From: Paraphysomonas bandaiensis | Lineage: Eukaryota > Chrysophyceae | Assembly: GCA_965644295.1 (NCBI GenBank) | Contig: CBFFRP010000430.1 | Coordinates: forward strand, 62,001-126,000 | Direction of reading: 5' to 3' | DNA: 64,000 bases | Shown: piece by piece, positions 34,985-48,378 of the stretch | How the letters are laid out: each line of letters opens with the position of its first letter | Position numbering within the stretch: position 1 is the first letter of the stretch | Notes under the pieces: generated by a model | Seen by the model: the letters and a program-made list of their open reading frames with translations, nothing else | Told to the model about the DNA's origin: nothing | Databases searched by the model: none | Position numbers and translations under genes: made by a program

Positions 34985-36742
34985 ATGATCCAAGGGACTG
35001 TCATAGATCACAGTAGATGTGAAGACCCTATAGAACTCACGAGTTCTCGTCCTCTACAGTCTCTATTAGGTAACCACCTCACAACTCATGAATTCATAGA
35101 AAACCATATGAGTAAACACCCTCTCGTTATACGAGGTGGAATACATCGTATCACAGCCATTACAAACACACTGTTTGATCTGAATATAGAGGAGATGTTA
35201 GCATCTACAGCATCTGATAGAATACATGTATGGTTATCAGCTGCTCATGTATCTGACAGTCAAATGGAATCAATCACTATTGAAGATCCACAAACTGCAT
35301 CAAAATTATATAATTCTGGACATTCATTATACTGTAGAGCACCAGCTGATCTTGAATCAGAAGTTGTTCCCAGATTTCTCTCTGAATTAGGGTTCGGTTT
35401 CTCTGCACCTCATACAGATAGATTTCGTCGGGGTGAAATCGAAACTTTTTATTCCCGTAAGGGTCATATTACTCCATTTCATACAGATTTTCAGGAAAAT
35501 TTTACTATTGTACTTAGTGGTAAAAAGTTATGGTCATTCCGTCCAAGTACCGCCAAGTATCCTCTTCGAGGGTGCACGCCCCATTACAAGACCGCAGACA
35601 GTGATGGGGGATGTGAGAGTTTGAAGGAACTTCAATTAAAAACCTTGAAACTGAGTGATCCCAGTTTCCGTGCTGATGACTTTCTCAATACATCAACTGA
35701 TGAATCTGAAGGCACTCAAAGTATTCTACTCGAGGCAGGCGATGTACTCTATCACCCGGCTGGTGTGTGGCACCGTGTCGAGTGTCTGGAGGATAGTGTT
35801 TCTATTAATATTTCCCTTATCGCCACATCATATGCGGATGTTTTTGCGGCTTCTATTTCGCACTTGCTTATGCGTCACTCCTCATTTAGAGCCCCGGTGC
35901 GCACTCTTGTGGGTAAATCGGGAGATATGGAGGCACTCGAGAGGATGCGTGAAATACTTAATATCGTGCCTGAACTTTGCGCTGGTTTGACTGCGGAAGA
36001 AATATTACCACCTCTTACTATGGAAGAAAGTATGACAAATGTCCAGGAATCTAAACTAGAAGAATGCGAAAACGACTCCAACCACTCCAGCAACGAAGAA
36101 AGCGATGGTAATGACGACAGTGATGAAGAGTCCGCGGAGGTTGAAGAGCAGGATCGTGTGCTCTACATATGTGACATAAACTATCCTGAAGACTTTTTTC
36201 CATCTGAAGAAAACTCAAAGAAGGCAGCGCGAGTGTCCACCATTCGTCTTCGATGCAACCCATTGTGTACTGTAATCACTCGCTCTGATATTGTTAGTTA
36301 TGAGGCAGCACACAATATAAAGATTAAGGACGATAATGTAGAATATATCGTTCATTCAGGGTATGGCAGTGAAAACTTTGAGTCGATTAATAGGGTTATC
36401 GTGAGATTGAGCCATGCTAATTCTGATCAGTCTGACGATGGTTGGGACAGTAAAACAGAAGCAGATGCCGGTGCAATTTTGAATGCTCTCGTCACATTCT
36501 TGAGATCACAATTACGTACAGCTTCTGAAAAACCCGACGATCCTCGAACTATTCTCACCGAGTGGTTGACGTTCGAAGAGCTTGCCAGTTCTATTTTCTC
36601 GGATACGTTTAGTGATAATAACAGCGAGTCTAAGTCTCGCAAACGAAAGAGGGCTTCAAAAGGCCCTCCTAGTATCACTCTTTTGAAGAGGATTGTGTAT
36701 GCATTATATAACGCCGGTGCCATAAGTATATTAAGAGATTAG
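34985..36742 (+). CDS. JmjC/cupin-type 2-oxoglutarate oxygenase, single exon
   Basis: A 585-aa intronless protein. The central domain has the Fe(II)-binding facial triad of JmjC oxygenases: HTD (H166, D168) in GHITPFHTDFQENF, and H263 in GDVLYHPAGVWHRVE. A GKKLWSFRP segment, where a 2-oxoglutarate-binding Lys is expected, follows the HXD. This layout resembles ribosomal-oxygenase-type (NO66/MINA/YcfD) cupins more than histone demethylases. Residues about 355-395 form an acidic, Ser-rich low-complexity linker. A basic KSRKRKR cluster near 555 could be a nuclear localisation signal. The C-terminal part resembles a small winged-helix end but is not assigned. Substrate is unknown; the fold call is firm. 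Confidence 0.85.
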   Translation: MIQGTVIDHSRCEDPIELTSSRPLQSLLGNHLTTHEFIENHMSKHPLVIRGGIHRITAITNTLFDLNIEEMLASTASDRIHVWLSAAHVSDSQMESITIEDPQTASKLYNSGHSLYCRAPADLESEVVPRFLSELGFGFSAPHTDRFRRGEIETFYSRKGHITPFHTDFQENFTIVLSGKKLWSFRPSTAKYPLRGCTPHYKTADSDGGCESLKELQLKTLKLSDPSFRADDFLNTSTDESEGTQSILLEAGDVLYHPAGVWHRVECLEDSVSINISLIATSYADVFAASISHLLMRHSSFRAPVRTLVGKSGDMEALERMREILNIVPELCAGLTAEEILPPLTMEESMTNVQESKLEECENDSNHSSNEESDGNDDSDEESAEVEEQDRVLYICDINYPEDFFPSEENSKKAARVSTIRLRCNPLCTVITRSDIVSYEAAHNIKIKDDNVEYIVHSGYGSENFESINRVIVRLSHANSDQSDDGWDSKTEADAGAILNALVTFLRSQLRTASEKPDDPRTILTEWLTFEELASSIFSDTFSDNNSESKSRKRKRASKGPPSITLLKRIVYALYNAGAISILRD

Positions 36743-37413
36743 CGTATAAGTTTTTGTATTGATATAAAAATATAAGTAGCGATAAAAAAATATCGGTGCT
36801 AGGGAGGAATATATTCTAGTGCAATATATTTCATTGTTACAGTATTGATTGGCCGACCAGTTATAACGAATAAACAATAAACAATAAACCCATATAGTGA
36901 AGCTACATTGTGAAGCTAGTAGCTTACAATGTATTAATGAGGACGGGTATTATCGACGATGGGGAATTTGTGATATATGTTTGACAACGTTGTGATTGGT
37001 GATCCTGTGATCGTAAATCGCAATGACTAGAACTAAGAATGCAATATACAAACTTATTGAGCTGCTGATAGATGATACAACGGTATTGTTGGACCAATTA
37101 GACTATATACAAGTAGGGTATAGAATACTATTTAAAATTTCAATATTGCAATATGTTGTTCCTTAGCCCTGATACACAGCTATATTAAAAATAGACTCTA
37201 TGTTGTAGATTGTAGACATTAGACATCATTGTGTCACTGTGTCTGAACGAATCCAACATATAGTTCTACGGCACAAGGTACAGAAAATTTAACACAACAC
37301 TAATTCCAACATGAAGCTGTTATTTTTTTATATAATAACATGACAGCGTGAAAACATTCTATCTGCGGGAACTATGTTATCTCTTTACGACATTGACGGT
37401 ATAACTGCCTAAT
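36743..37413. other. Intergenic region between convergent genes
   Basis: About 670 bp of AT-rich DNA between the 3' ends of the JmjC and CSN8 genes. AATAAAC repeats near 36869-36888 may serve as polyadenylation signals. No coding region is seen. Confidence 0.55.
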
Positions 37414-38480
37414 CTACATTTGCATACTACTTTCTTCTGTGCTACTATCATCGTCAACATCGAAATTCGATGCTGCCGCAGATTTCACATCAACGCGTAG
37501 GCTCTGCTTTTCTAGGGTTGCTGAGTATTGACCGAGAGCAAAATGTGATTGTGTTGCCAGTACGTCTGTTAAAATGCATGCACCAGTTAGTTAGAAACAG
37601 CTGCAGAAGAGATGGCTCACCTTGTGGTAGAAATCCGCTATGCTTTTCTGTATGCACAGGCACCACTAAGTCTTGCTCAGCGTTTACATTCCAACCCAAA
37701 GAGTTGCAAACTACACCACAACAATCAGTCACAAAACTGTAGGAATGTGAAAACGCACCCGCTATACAATCTGCAGCGCTCAGAGCAAGATTGCGGGAGA
37801 GTAAACGAAGGCTTATACACTCATAGGAACAAGCAATCTGATTCATATGATCTCTCCTAATATTCTCAGTGCACATCTTAATGATAGGTGAAACACCAAC
37901 TGACCAATCATTCGACAACAGTAATGCACAAGCTTCTGATGTGTTGTTGGCGTGCAAATACTGGCATACTCTCCAAATCCTGTTAAACTCAGAATTTGCA
38001 TCAGCTTTCAAGTGATCAGGGGCTCTTTTCCATAGATACTTCGCCCCATATATATCACCAGCCAATACATACAGTGAGATGTGTATAGCATAAAACACAT
38101 CCAGATTCTCCACATGTATAATATCGGATCCATGTTCGATAAACTATAAGAAACATCGCATGTGGTTAGGATATATAGAATATATATGAGTATGTATGTA
38201 TGCATGTATATAGATATGTACGTATATATATTATGTGTGTGTATGTATGCATAGAGATATGCCTGTATATATACATGGATAAGTCTGTATGTGTGTATAT
38301 ATATGGATAAGTGCGTTGAGAGGATATGCCTGTGTGTGTATGTATCTATAGGGATGTGTGTGTATGTACCTGTAGCTCTAACATATCTGTGTATCTACGA
38401 GCGCTCTCATAGTCTTGTTGTAGTAAGTAATCCTTAAGGGGAGAGTCATTGAGAGTAAACTTATGTTCCATTGAGGTCAT
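37414..38480 (-). CDS. CSN8: COP9 signalosome subunit 8-like protein, 3 exons
   Basis: Subunit of the COP9 signalosome, which removes NEDD8 from cullin-RING ligases. Exons 38480-38370, 38143-37621 and 37565-37414 join in frame (phases 0 and 1) into 261 aa. The hallmark is the helical-repeat segment AKYLWKRAPDHLK followed by NSEFNRIW, as in CSN8; the rest has the helical CSN8/PSMD8 (PCI-related) pattern. The 55-nt second intron removes an in-frame run-on, and the terminal exon adds an acidic, Ser-rich tail ending SSMQM. The start at 38480 lies in a short first exon. The proteasome paralogue RPN12/PSMD8 is less likely because of the LWKR motif. Confidence 0.8.
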
Positions 38481-39026
38481 TTGATGTTATAGAATGGGTA
38501 ATAATTGTTTGAATGTATTGATAGGTGAGTTGGTTGATATATATGGAGATGTATGTATGTATGTATGTATGTGTGTATATATCTAGTTACTTTAACAATA
38601 TATTATTGTACTAAATTGTTTTATATTTGTCATAATTGTCATAATTGTCATCTTGTATTATACGGATATGAGGTGTAAAAAATAATTTTACGACCAATAG
38701 TTTTCGATAGGAGTACTCATATGAGTGTACACCACAGCGTAGCGTACGTATATACATGTACAGCAGCAATATGTGACCATGTACAGCAGTACACGATAAA
38801 CTTCCCACTCTCGATGCAGGAGTGTATAACACTGTGGTGTACTTATGTACATATACATGTACAGCAGTACACTATACTTATCCCTCTCCATATATACAGA
38901 GCAGTACACATACAGCAGTACCTGTACATGCATATATATACACACGATCATCTCCACATAACTCACCATATAATCATGACTATCCACCCCCCTCCTCATG
39001 TTCCCTCCCTCTCATAACCCCAAACA
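38481..39026. promoter_or_regulatory. Bidirectional promoter gap, CSN8 / ankyrin protein
   Basis: A 546-bp gap between divergent starts. It has a GTAT microsatellite near 38553 and at least four ACAGCAG(T/C)A motifs (about 38759, 38782, 38861, 38911) amid TACA-rich sequence. A pyrimidine-rich tract precedes the ATG at 39027. Confidence 0.5.
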
Positions 39027-40529
39027 ATGTCCCTCTCACCATCCCCTCATCTCTCACTGTGTATTTATATAATAACACTCCTAATCCATCAACTCCCCGC
39101 TATACATACATACACACACACAGACACTCTCACAGACACTCTCAAAGACACAGAAACATCTATCATACACGCCTTACTACACAACAACCTCCAACAAGTC
39201 ATCGATCTCATTGGGTTTGGATATCCTGTGAATGAAGTCGACTATAGATCCGGATGGACTCCTCTTATATATGTAGCCCGTAACGGGAATACAGACTTAG
39301 TTAGAATTATGCTACTTGCAGGTGCATCTATTGATCATACATGTAATGATGGATGGACTGCATTGATGTTTGCTGCACGATATGGATATGTAGAGACGGT
39401 TGAAGAGCTTCTAATGCATCATGCAGATCCTCATATTGTTGCAATGAATTCAATGGATGCTTTACATGCTGCACGATTGTCAGGTGATGATATGACCATA
39501 CGGTTAATTGTGGATGCCCTATCAAGGTCGTGGAAATACGAGCTTTATGCAGTGGCTGATGGGTCTTCATCGTCACTTATCCTTCCAGCTGCTCACAGTG
39601 GCAATGTCAGAGCAGTGTTGTCGCTTATTCAGGCAGGACATGATCCAAATGAGAGAGGGGGTGGTGGTTGGACCCCACTTATCCTCGCAGCGTCTTCTGG
39701 AAGTGATAGGGCTGTCGAGGAGTTGCTGCGTGCTGGATCAGAGGTTAACGCTCGAGATAGAGATGGGTGGACTCCACTCATGTTTGCAGCAAGTGTGGTT
39801 AGTACTTGCAACTACTCTTACAATGCATAAAAATCCATGTATATAATATAGGGTGATATGAAATCAGCAGATCTTCTTCTTGATGCAGGGGCGAATTGTA
39901 TGCTACTTAGTGAGCATGGTTTGGTAGCTAGCGATATTGCTGTAGGGGCAGGATATACTGACCTAGGGATGTACATCTATTGCTCCTGCGTTTGTCGAGG
40001 CGTACTGGTGGGTGACGTTGAAAGTGTGCTGTGGATGGTAAAACGGGGTGATAACCCCAATATCGTTTGCGCAAACTGTGGTGGGTATACCCCTCTGATA
40101 TTGGCCTGTATAAAGTCGAATGAGTCTGCGGTAGCCTCGTTGTTATCACTGGGTGCTGATCCTGGACTGCCGGAGGGAGATCTATGGACACCTCTTATGT
40201 TTGCGAGCGCAAGAGGGGATATTGGAGTGGTAAGCCTCCTGCTTGAAGCGGGCGCCAGGGTGGATGATACAACAGCTAATGGAATCACAGCAATTGATAT
40301 AGCCCGCAGCAGAGAATGGTGGAAGACTTTGCAAGTGCTAGAAGCCAAGCTATTGGCTGACCAGCTACGATATACCGAAAAATCGAATCCAAATTCGGAA
40401 TACGATTTCTTAGAGTACCAGTTTAGGCATGATGATCAATCCTCTCAAGACACTTCCGCGCTTTCTGGTTGCGATGAAAACTGTCGTTCGGTTAGACCTA
40501 TTTATTGGAGAAACATCATCGATTTTTGA
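39027..40529 (+). CDS. Ankyrin-repeat protein, 2 exons
   Basis: Exons 39027-39797 and 39852-40529, with a 54-nt intron in phase 0, encode 482 aa. About ten ankyrin repeats occupy residues 45-430; several have the GWTPLMFAA signature (for example NDGWTALMFAARYG and DGWTPLMFAASVGD across the intron). Ankyrin repeats bind partner proteins; no catalytic domain is visible. The first 45 residues are unlike the rest: hydrophobic, then a His/Thr-rich run translated from a CA-type microsatellite, so the true start might differ or lie in an unseen upstream exon. The C-terminal 50 residues are polar and probably disordered. The repeats have long-range irregular spacing, unlike the regular gene at 42.7-47.7 kb. 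Confidence 0.85.
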
Positions 40530-42736
40530 GTGTAGAGTTATTGTATTTTTCCTTTCTTATAGATTTTTAAAATAGAAGTGCGTATATTTAGATAATTAGG
40601 TTTAATTAGATAATAATATGGATAATGTATAGTAATAATTTAGACTACCGAGATAAGAGTTTAAGTGATGACAGCCCCAATTATAAATGCATAAAATTCG
40701 AAGTATTCTGCACTAATATTACAAATTACTAATATAAGTTGCACAGCAGAGCTTAACTGTGTAGATATTACGTTGTAAAAATACGAGAGAAATAGTCATT
40801 GATTAGTTTTCTGGGAGGAAGTGTAGCCCCTCACACTTGAGAACATATGTACTCCTAATCGGATATTACACTGATCATCTTTACATTGCGTATTATATAA
40901 TATTGTAGAATCAGTATTATATAATTGGTGTTGTGTGAAAGCAGGATCATTCATGCATTTTAAGTCATTGTAGGAGTTATCAAAATTGTTTACATCTTTC
41001 TATACCTGCTTCAGAACTCAATAAAGATAAGTACTATATCACAGCATAACATACATCCTCTGCTGCAGTTCATTGAGTTCAATTGGAAATTACATTGTCC
41101 AACTCCTCTTTGTCAGAAATTGGATTATGAATTCATCGTTACATACAAATAAGCTATATATGACCTCTCTCAGTGTTGTGTTAAATCTACGTGATAATAA
41201 CACTACCAGACAGAGTAGTTATAGTAGCAAAAGAAATAAAGGTAGGAGTTTTTAACGTGATTATTATTAAATCTATTTTGGCGCATGTGTGTTTTTATTT
41301 AACTACAAATATAGATAGAAATAGAGAGCAATAATTGCATACCACACGTGTAACTGCTATATCGCATGAGAATAGTTTAGGAGATTTGAGAGTTTCTTCA
41401 TTAGCCCGCATTACACGTGCTGTTTGATGCTAGATATTTATAATATGGTGTTGGTATATGTTTACTTTGAAGGTGTAAGGTTCGGACAAATATATTATTT
41501 CATCAAAATTTACAACTAGAAGGAATTACTAAAATTGAACTGTATGTATATGCGGCTCATGTTAGTCTTCTGGAGAAATTTCTCCGGTACAATACAAGCA
41601 TTACGGTAGGAGAGTTGAACATCATGACGCATGATGCGGATGATGTTTTTGGATGCTTCTGAATCCCTTTCTCCCCATTTGATGCAATCCAAAACGTAAA
41701 ATATCAAAATATTATAACTTCTATTCGCTCCGCAACATATTAGAATGTGATGCCTAATTCTGAAATAATCTCCTTGACTGCCTTAACAACATTCTCCCGA
41801 ATTAACAAATGTTAGCAAAATATAGTAGGCTCTCAACAACTCAGCCGCTGGACTCCTCTTATATTATTTTTTTTATGTCCACAGTTATGATATTCTCATT
41901 TGGCCGCGTGCTGTTGGGCGTCGCCACTACAATTGTGCAGGCAGTATCCATTGAAACCGCAGTTGTAATCTAGGCAATGAAAAGTTAGACAACGGTCATA
42001 TAGTATAATCCATCTGGAGTGAATATCCACGCATATATTTCGGACATCTGAGAGATAGTATGCTCTCCATAATATGTAGAGGTCCTATGGGATTGCACCT
42101 CTCTGTTTCCCTAGAAACGGCGGCCGAATACTGACAGCAGGCCCACTATAGTGTCACCACGTAGATCATCCTTGGCAATAAGGGATACGAAATTACCATT
42201 AGTACAGGTTGTTAAACTTGGTTTGCTCAAACTCCAGACCCTGACTTCAAGAATTTTCATATGCATGACAGAGAGGGAAAACACGTCAAACAAACATTTG
42301 GCAATCGTGGGAATCTTTTTTCACGCTTTTTACTAGGATATTAACTGGTATAGGTTATACTCGACTAGATTATTATCAAAAAAAGTGTTATATTCAAGTA
42401 AAAGTATACTCATTGTATATGGCATGGCATATACATGCTATAAACATATTCAAATTCTACTTTTTACAAGTGATAACAACTGCTAACGTGATTTTCAAAT
42501 ACGTTTTCTCATTCCGAAGTCGTTTGCTTTCATGCTCCATATACGATGCGTAGAGCAGCCTGTTCACAACAACCATACCAATGATATCAAGCATATCATA
42601 CCATACACCTGCATTACCACCACACACATACCTCTGCAAAAGCAGCAATCTCTTCCTTCCTCTACACTATACGCACATGGTCGAATGAGATTATATTTAT
42701 AATTCTACGAATGCGATGAAAGATACAGATTACATA
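40530..42736. other. AT-rich intergenic region with unassigned short frames
   Basis: About 2.2 kb between the 3' ends of two ankyrin genes. Short frames on the minus strand (41516-41707, 42111-42293) and one at 42457-42648 show no family match and no clear splice partners. The block around 41880-42300 is less AT-rich than its surroundings and could be a decayed gene piece. Nothing here is called. Confidence 0.5.
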
Positions 42737-45700
42737 CTAACATGTGCATTTAAAAAGAAGCTGACGCATCGTATCATCGCTTGCCACATCAGCAGAGGTC
42801 TTGCCATTCTGCGATAACTGATGATGAATAATCATAGTAAAACGTGACGCCGCGCATCGCCGCGTTTACATGTATTTCACATAGTATATGCGGGGTATTT
42901 ATATACTATGGAGACATGCTACTGACATTATTTTGAACATTATAATCGGCTCCTGCACCAACCAGATACTCAGCTATATCTCTGTAACCACCAGAGGCAG
43001 CCAAGTGAAGAGCTGTTTGACCCAACTACAAAATGTAATCATATATAAACCCTCACGATATAACACAATAGATATATTACCCTAATGACATAATACTAAA
43101 TATATATACATAAGCCCGTATACTATAATATATATAACAGCATATACATATATATATGCGGAGAGAGGATAGTGCTACTTACATAGTCTCCTATATTACA
43201 ATTGGCTCCTGCATCCACCAGATACTCAGCTACATCTCTGTGACCATCAGAGATGGCGAAGTGAAGTGCTGTTTGACCCAACTACAATAAATTATAATCA
43301 TATATAAGCCGTTATGATAATATCATAGATATTCCCCCTAATGACATAATACTAAACATGTGTACACGTGCCCGTATACTATGACACCATATTCATATAT
43401 ATGTATGGGGATAGAGGAGGGGGTTACTTACATTGTCTCGTACATTGTAATCAGCCCCTGCACCCACTAGACACTCAGCTATATCTCTGTAACCATCACA
43501 GGCAGCCAAGTGAAGTGCTGTTTGACCCTCCTACAAATATAGTGATATTTAAGTCCACACGACGATATAACACAATATATATGAGCCCTCATGATATAAT
43601 ACTCCATATATATATACATGAGCCCGTATACTATGACGCCATATTCATATATATTGGGATATAGGAGGGGGTTACTTACATTGTTTCGTACATTATAATT
43701 GGCTCCTACACCCACCAGATACTCAGCTATGTCTCTGTGGCCATTAGAGGCAGCCAAGTGAAGAGCTGTTTGACCCTCCTACAATTATAATCATATACAA
43801 GTGTTTTTATATAACACAATAGATATACTACCCCTGGTAATATAACACTATATATGTATACATGAGCCCGTATACAATACCACGTATATACATAAATGGT
43901 GATAGAGAAGGTAGTTACTTACACGGGATTGTGCGTTATAATCTGCTCCTGTACCCACTAGATACTCAGCTATATCTCTGTAGCCACCAGAGGCAGCCAC
44001 GTGAAGAGCCGTTTGACCCAACTACAATTATAATCATAATATATAAGCCTCTGTATGCCACTTTTTATGTATTCATCTTCCTTTCTACTATAACACCATA
44101 ATATGCATATGTATGGGGGGGTTACTTACATTGTCCCGTACATTGTAATCGGCTCCTGCACCAACCAGATACTCAGCCATGTCCCTGTACCCATTGGAGA
44201 CAGCGAAGTGAAGTGCTGTTTGACCTTTCTACAAATATAATCATGCATATAAGCCCTCACTATATAACACGTTCTACGTATACAATAGCGGGTATATACA
44301 TATTTGGGGATAGAGGATGGGGTTACTTACATTGTCCCGTACATTGTAATCGGCTCCTACACCAACCAGATACTCAGCTATGTCTCTGTGACCATTACAG
44401 GCCGCCACGTGAAGAGCTGTTTGACCCTCCTATAATTATAATCATGTATATAAGCCTTTTAATATATCACTATCAATATATTATGTAGCCCCCATGATAT
44501 AACACTACATATATGTATACATGAGCCCGTATACAATACCACGTATATACATATATGGGGATAGAGAAAGTAGTTACTTACACGGGATTGTGCGTTATAA
44601 TCTACTCCTGCACCCACCAGATACTCAGCTATATCTCCAAAATCATTGGAGACCGCCAAGTGAAGCGCTGTTTGACCCAACTACAATTACAATCTTATAA
44701 TGCCATACGAATATAATACAATATATATTATATTAGCCGTAGTGTATAACACAATATATTATACGAGCCCTCATGATAAAACACAATAGAAAATATATTG
44801 ATGTTACACTATATACATAGCCCATTTACTATAACACCACACAAATACATATAGTGGGGATAGAGGAGGGGGATACTTACATTGTCCCGTAGATTGCAAT
44901 CTGCTCCTACACCGACCAGATACTCAGCTATGTCTCTGTGACCATTAGAGGTCGCCAAGTGAAGAGCTGTTTGACCATCCTATAATTATAACAATTTATA
45001 AAAGCCCCAATTATATAACAGAATAGATATATTATCCCTCATGATATAACACTACCTAAATATACATAAGCCCGTGTACTATAACAATGTATGCACATTT
45101 ATACGGGAATAGAGGATGGGGTTTCTTACACGGGATTGTGTGTTATAATCTGCTCCTGCACCCAAAAGATATTGGGCAACATTTCTATGGCCATTGGAGA
45201 GAGCCAGGTGAAGAGCTGTATGACCATCCTGTAAGAAAAACATAATACATGAGGCCTTACACTATAAGGCAATATATATTGGAGGATAGAGAAGTGGGTT
45301 ACTTACATTGTCTCGTACGTTACAATCGGCTCCTGACCTAACCAAATTCTCGGCTATTTCTTTGTAACCATTAGAGACAGCCAAGTGAAGAGCCGTTTGA
45401 CCCACCTACAATTATAATCATATATAAGCCCTTAGTATATAACACTATAGATATATTACCCCTAGTAATATAGCACTACATGTATTCATGAGCCCTTATA
45501 CATATATATGAGGATAGAAAAAGCAGTTACTTACACGGGATTGTGTGTTATAATCTGCGCCTGCACCCACCAGACACTCAGCTATTTCTTTGAATCTATT
45601 AGAAAGGGCCACGTGAAGAGCTGTTAGACCATCCTTAAAAATAAATTAACAATACAGGAAAGTGTAAGCTTAGCACTATATCAGGATATAGGAGGGGGTT

Positions 45701-47653
45701 ACTTACATTGTCTTGTACATTGTAATCGGCCCCTGAACCAACCAGATGCTCAGCCATATCGCTGTACCCATTGCAGGCAGCCAAGTGAAGAGCTGTTTGA
45801 CCATCCTACAATTATAACAATTTATAAGCCCTCATTATATAACACAGAAAGTATAGTAGCCTGCATGATATAACACAGCATATGTATACATGTGACCTTA
45901 TACAATAGCAGGTATATATATATGGGGATAGAGGTTAGAGTTTCTTACATTGTCTCGTAGATTATAGTCTGCACCTGCACCAACTAGATACTCAGCTATG
46001 TCTCTGTCGCGATAACAGAGAGCCAAGCGAAGAGCTGTATGACCATCCTAAAAACAAATATTACACGAATCCGCATACGATAACACCACATATACACATA
46101 TATATGGGGTTAGAATCTGACTCTTAACCGCCTATTACAAATAAAAAGACACACACTACTATGGGGATAGGAGGGGGTTACTTACATTGTTTCGTATATT
46201 ATAATTGGCTCCTGCACCCACCAGATACTCAGCTATGTCTCTGTGACTATTAGAGGCAGCCAAGTGAAGAGCTGTTTGACCCTCCTACAATTATAATCAT
46301 ATATAAGCATTTTTATATAACACAATAGATATATTACCCCTGGTGATATACCACTATATATGTATACATGAGCCCGTATACTATGACGCCATATTCATAT
46401 ATATTGGGATATAGGAGGGGGTTACTTACATTGTCTCGTACATTATAATCGGCTCCTGCACCAACCAGATACTCCGCTATATCTCGGTGACCATTAGTGG
46501 CAGCCACGTGAAGAGCTGTTTGACCCTCCTACAATTATAATCATATACAAGTGTTTTCATATAGCACACTAGTTATAGTAGCCTTCATGATATAACACTA
46601 CATATGTAGTACAAGGACCATTATACTCTATATATGGGGAGAGAGTATGGGTGTTACTCACATTGTTTCGTAGATTATAATCGGCTCCCACACCCACCAG
46701 ATACTCAGTTATGTCCCTGTACCCATTAGAGACAGCAAAGTGAAGAGCTGTTTGACCCATCTACAATCATAATCACAGATAAGCCGTTATGATATAACAC
46801 AATAGATATATAGTCCGTAATAACATAATGCAATATATGAATACATCATCCTTTACACTCTAGTACTATATATACATATACGTTTATATGGGGATAGAGG
46901 AGGGGGATACTTACATTGTCTCGTGCATTATAATCGGCTCCTGCACCCACCAGATACTCAGCTATGTCTCTGTGACCATTAGTGGCAGCCACGTGAAGAG
47001 CTGTTTGACCCTCCTACAATTATAATCATATACAAGTGTTTTCATATAGCACACTAGTTATAGTAGCCTTCATGATATAACACTACATATGTAGTACAAG
47101 GACCATTATACTCTATATATGGGGAGAGAGTATGGGTGTTACTCACATTGTTTCGTAGATTATAATCGGCTCCCACACCCACCAGATACTCAGTTATGTC
47201 CCTGTACCCATTAGAGACAGCAAAGTGAAGAGCTGTTTGACCCATCTACAATCATAATCACAGATAAGCCGTTATGATATAACACAATAGATATATAGTC
47301 CGTAATAACATAATGCAATATATGAATACATCATCCTTTACACTCTAGTACTATATATACATATACGTTTATATGGGGATAGAGGAGGGGGATACTTACA
47401 TTGTCTCGTGCATTATAATCGGCTCCTGCACCCACCAGATACTCAGCTATGTCTCTGTGACCATTACATGCCGCCAAGTGAAGAGCTGTTTGACCCTCCT
47501 ACAGTTATAATCACGTATAAGCCGTCATGAGCCCTTTTACTATGTATATATACATACATATTCTCTTTTATTGATTTCACCCTTTTCAACATAGCGCATC
47601 ACTTCATCGAGATCACCATTTGAAGCAGCTTCAGAAATAGCACATCTCAACAT
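42737..47653 (-). CDS. 22-exon ankyrin gene, one repeat per exon
   Basis: First exon 47653-47558 (32 aa, N-capping repeat), then twenty exons of exactly 99 nt whose lower coordinates are 47400, 47147, 46915, 46662, 46430, 46186, 45949, 45707, 45535, 45307, 45130, 44881, 44582, 44331, 44130, 43923, 43680, 43432, 43183 and 42927, and a last exon 42808-42737 with a partial repeat and stop. All junctions are phase 0, giving about 715 aa. Each 99-nt exon encodes one 33-residue repeat of the form (E/L/D)GQTALHLAASNGHRDIAEYL, ending near DYNVRNN. No stop was found in the exons translated. Donors are GTAAGT or GTGAGT except the last ankyrin exon (GTCAGT). Introns are 70-170 nt. The role is presumably protein binding; no other domain exists. 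Confidence 0.9.
46487..47466. repeat. Perfect 485-bp tandem duplication of two ankyrin exons
   Basis: 46487-46981 and 46972-47466 are identical base for base by eye, offset 485 bp, sharing a 10-bp overlap, GTGACCATTA, at the junction. Each unit contains a complete 99-nt exon (46662-46760 / 47147-47245), parts of its neighbours and two introns. Identity in the introns shows the duplication is very recent. It adds exactly two phase-0 repeats to the protein. Confidence 0.95.
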
Positions 47654-48378
47654 CTCTGAACAGACGAGTAGTACTAACAATCACACTATAAGGATATTAA
47701 TAATAGTGATGTACACTATACAAGACATCATACGAATGACTCACTCACTACAGTATGATTACCACCCAATCAAGAAGTGTGAAGTCAGTCAAATGAAGTG
47801 AAGTGAAGTGAAGCGAAGTGTTATTCACAGTATCCAATAGCGGAGTAGCAGTCCAATGGATGGATGTATATGTATATATCCACTGCTGTGGTGTGTGGAT
47901 ATTGGAAGTGTGAAGTCAAATGAAGTGTTGTTCACAATATCCAGCCAATAGGAATTCCAAGCGCGCGGATAGCAAGCCAATCATGTTATGATCCTCAGAG
48001 ATGATCTTCCATATACTCTGTACATGAGAACCACTGTACAAACTGCTGTTTGTATATAATAAAAATCCCGGATTTTATGTTTTCGCAAGTGGTACAGGAC
48101 TGTACGAAATACCTGAATACAACAATATACTACTGTATACCCACTCACAAACAACATAAACTGAAATTGTGACTCCCCAAGATTAAATAAAATGTAGGTC
48201 GGAGATTGACTTCCAGTATATGGTTTTTAGTTATAGAACGGAGCTAAGCTGAGATTATGAAGAGTGATATAGAGTCAACAAGTAGTTAGTTGAGCAGTAG
48301 CGGAGAACTCATATATATTTTCAAGGTAGTAAATATCCTTTACTTGTATTGTTATTATGTACTTATCTATGAAATAGA
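47654..48378. promoter_or_regulatory. Divergent gap between ankyrin array gene and NAC-beta
   Basis: About 725 bp. It contains a short GAAGT tandem run near 47795-47820, a partly repeated AAATGAAGTG segment near 47925, and TATATA tracts. The CAGCAGTAC motif is only weakly represented (GAGCAGTAG near 48292). No ORF is recognised. Confidence 0.45.

Noticed and set aside
42900-47500. CRISPR-like pattern of about 100-bp repeats with unique spacers
   Set aside because: The repeats are 99-nt coding exons with splice sites and an ankyrin reading frame, in a eukaryotic genome.
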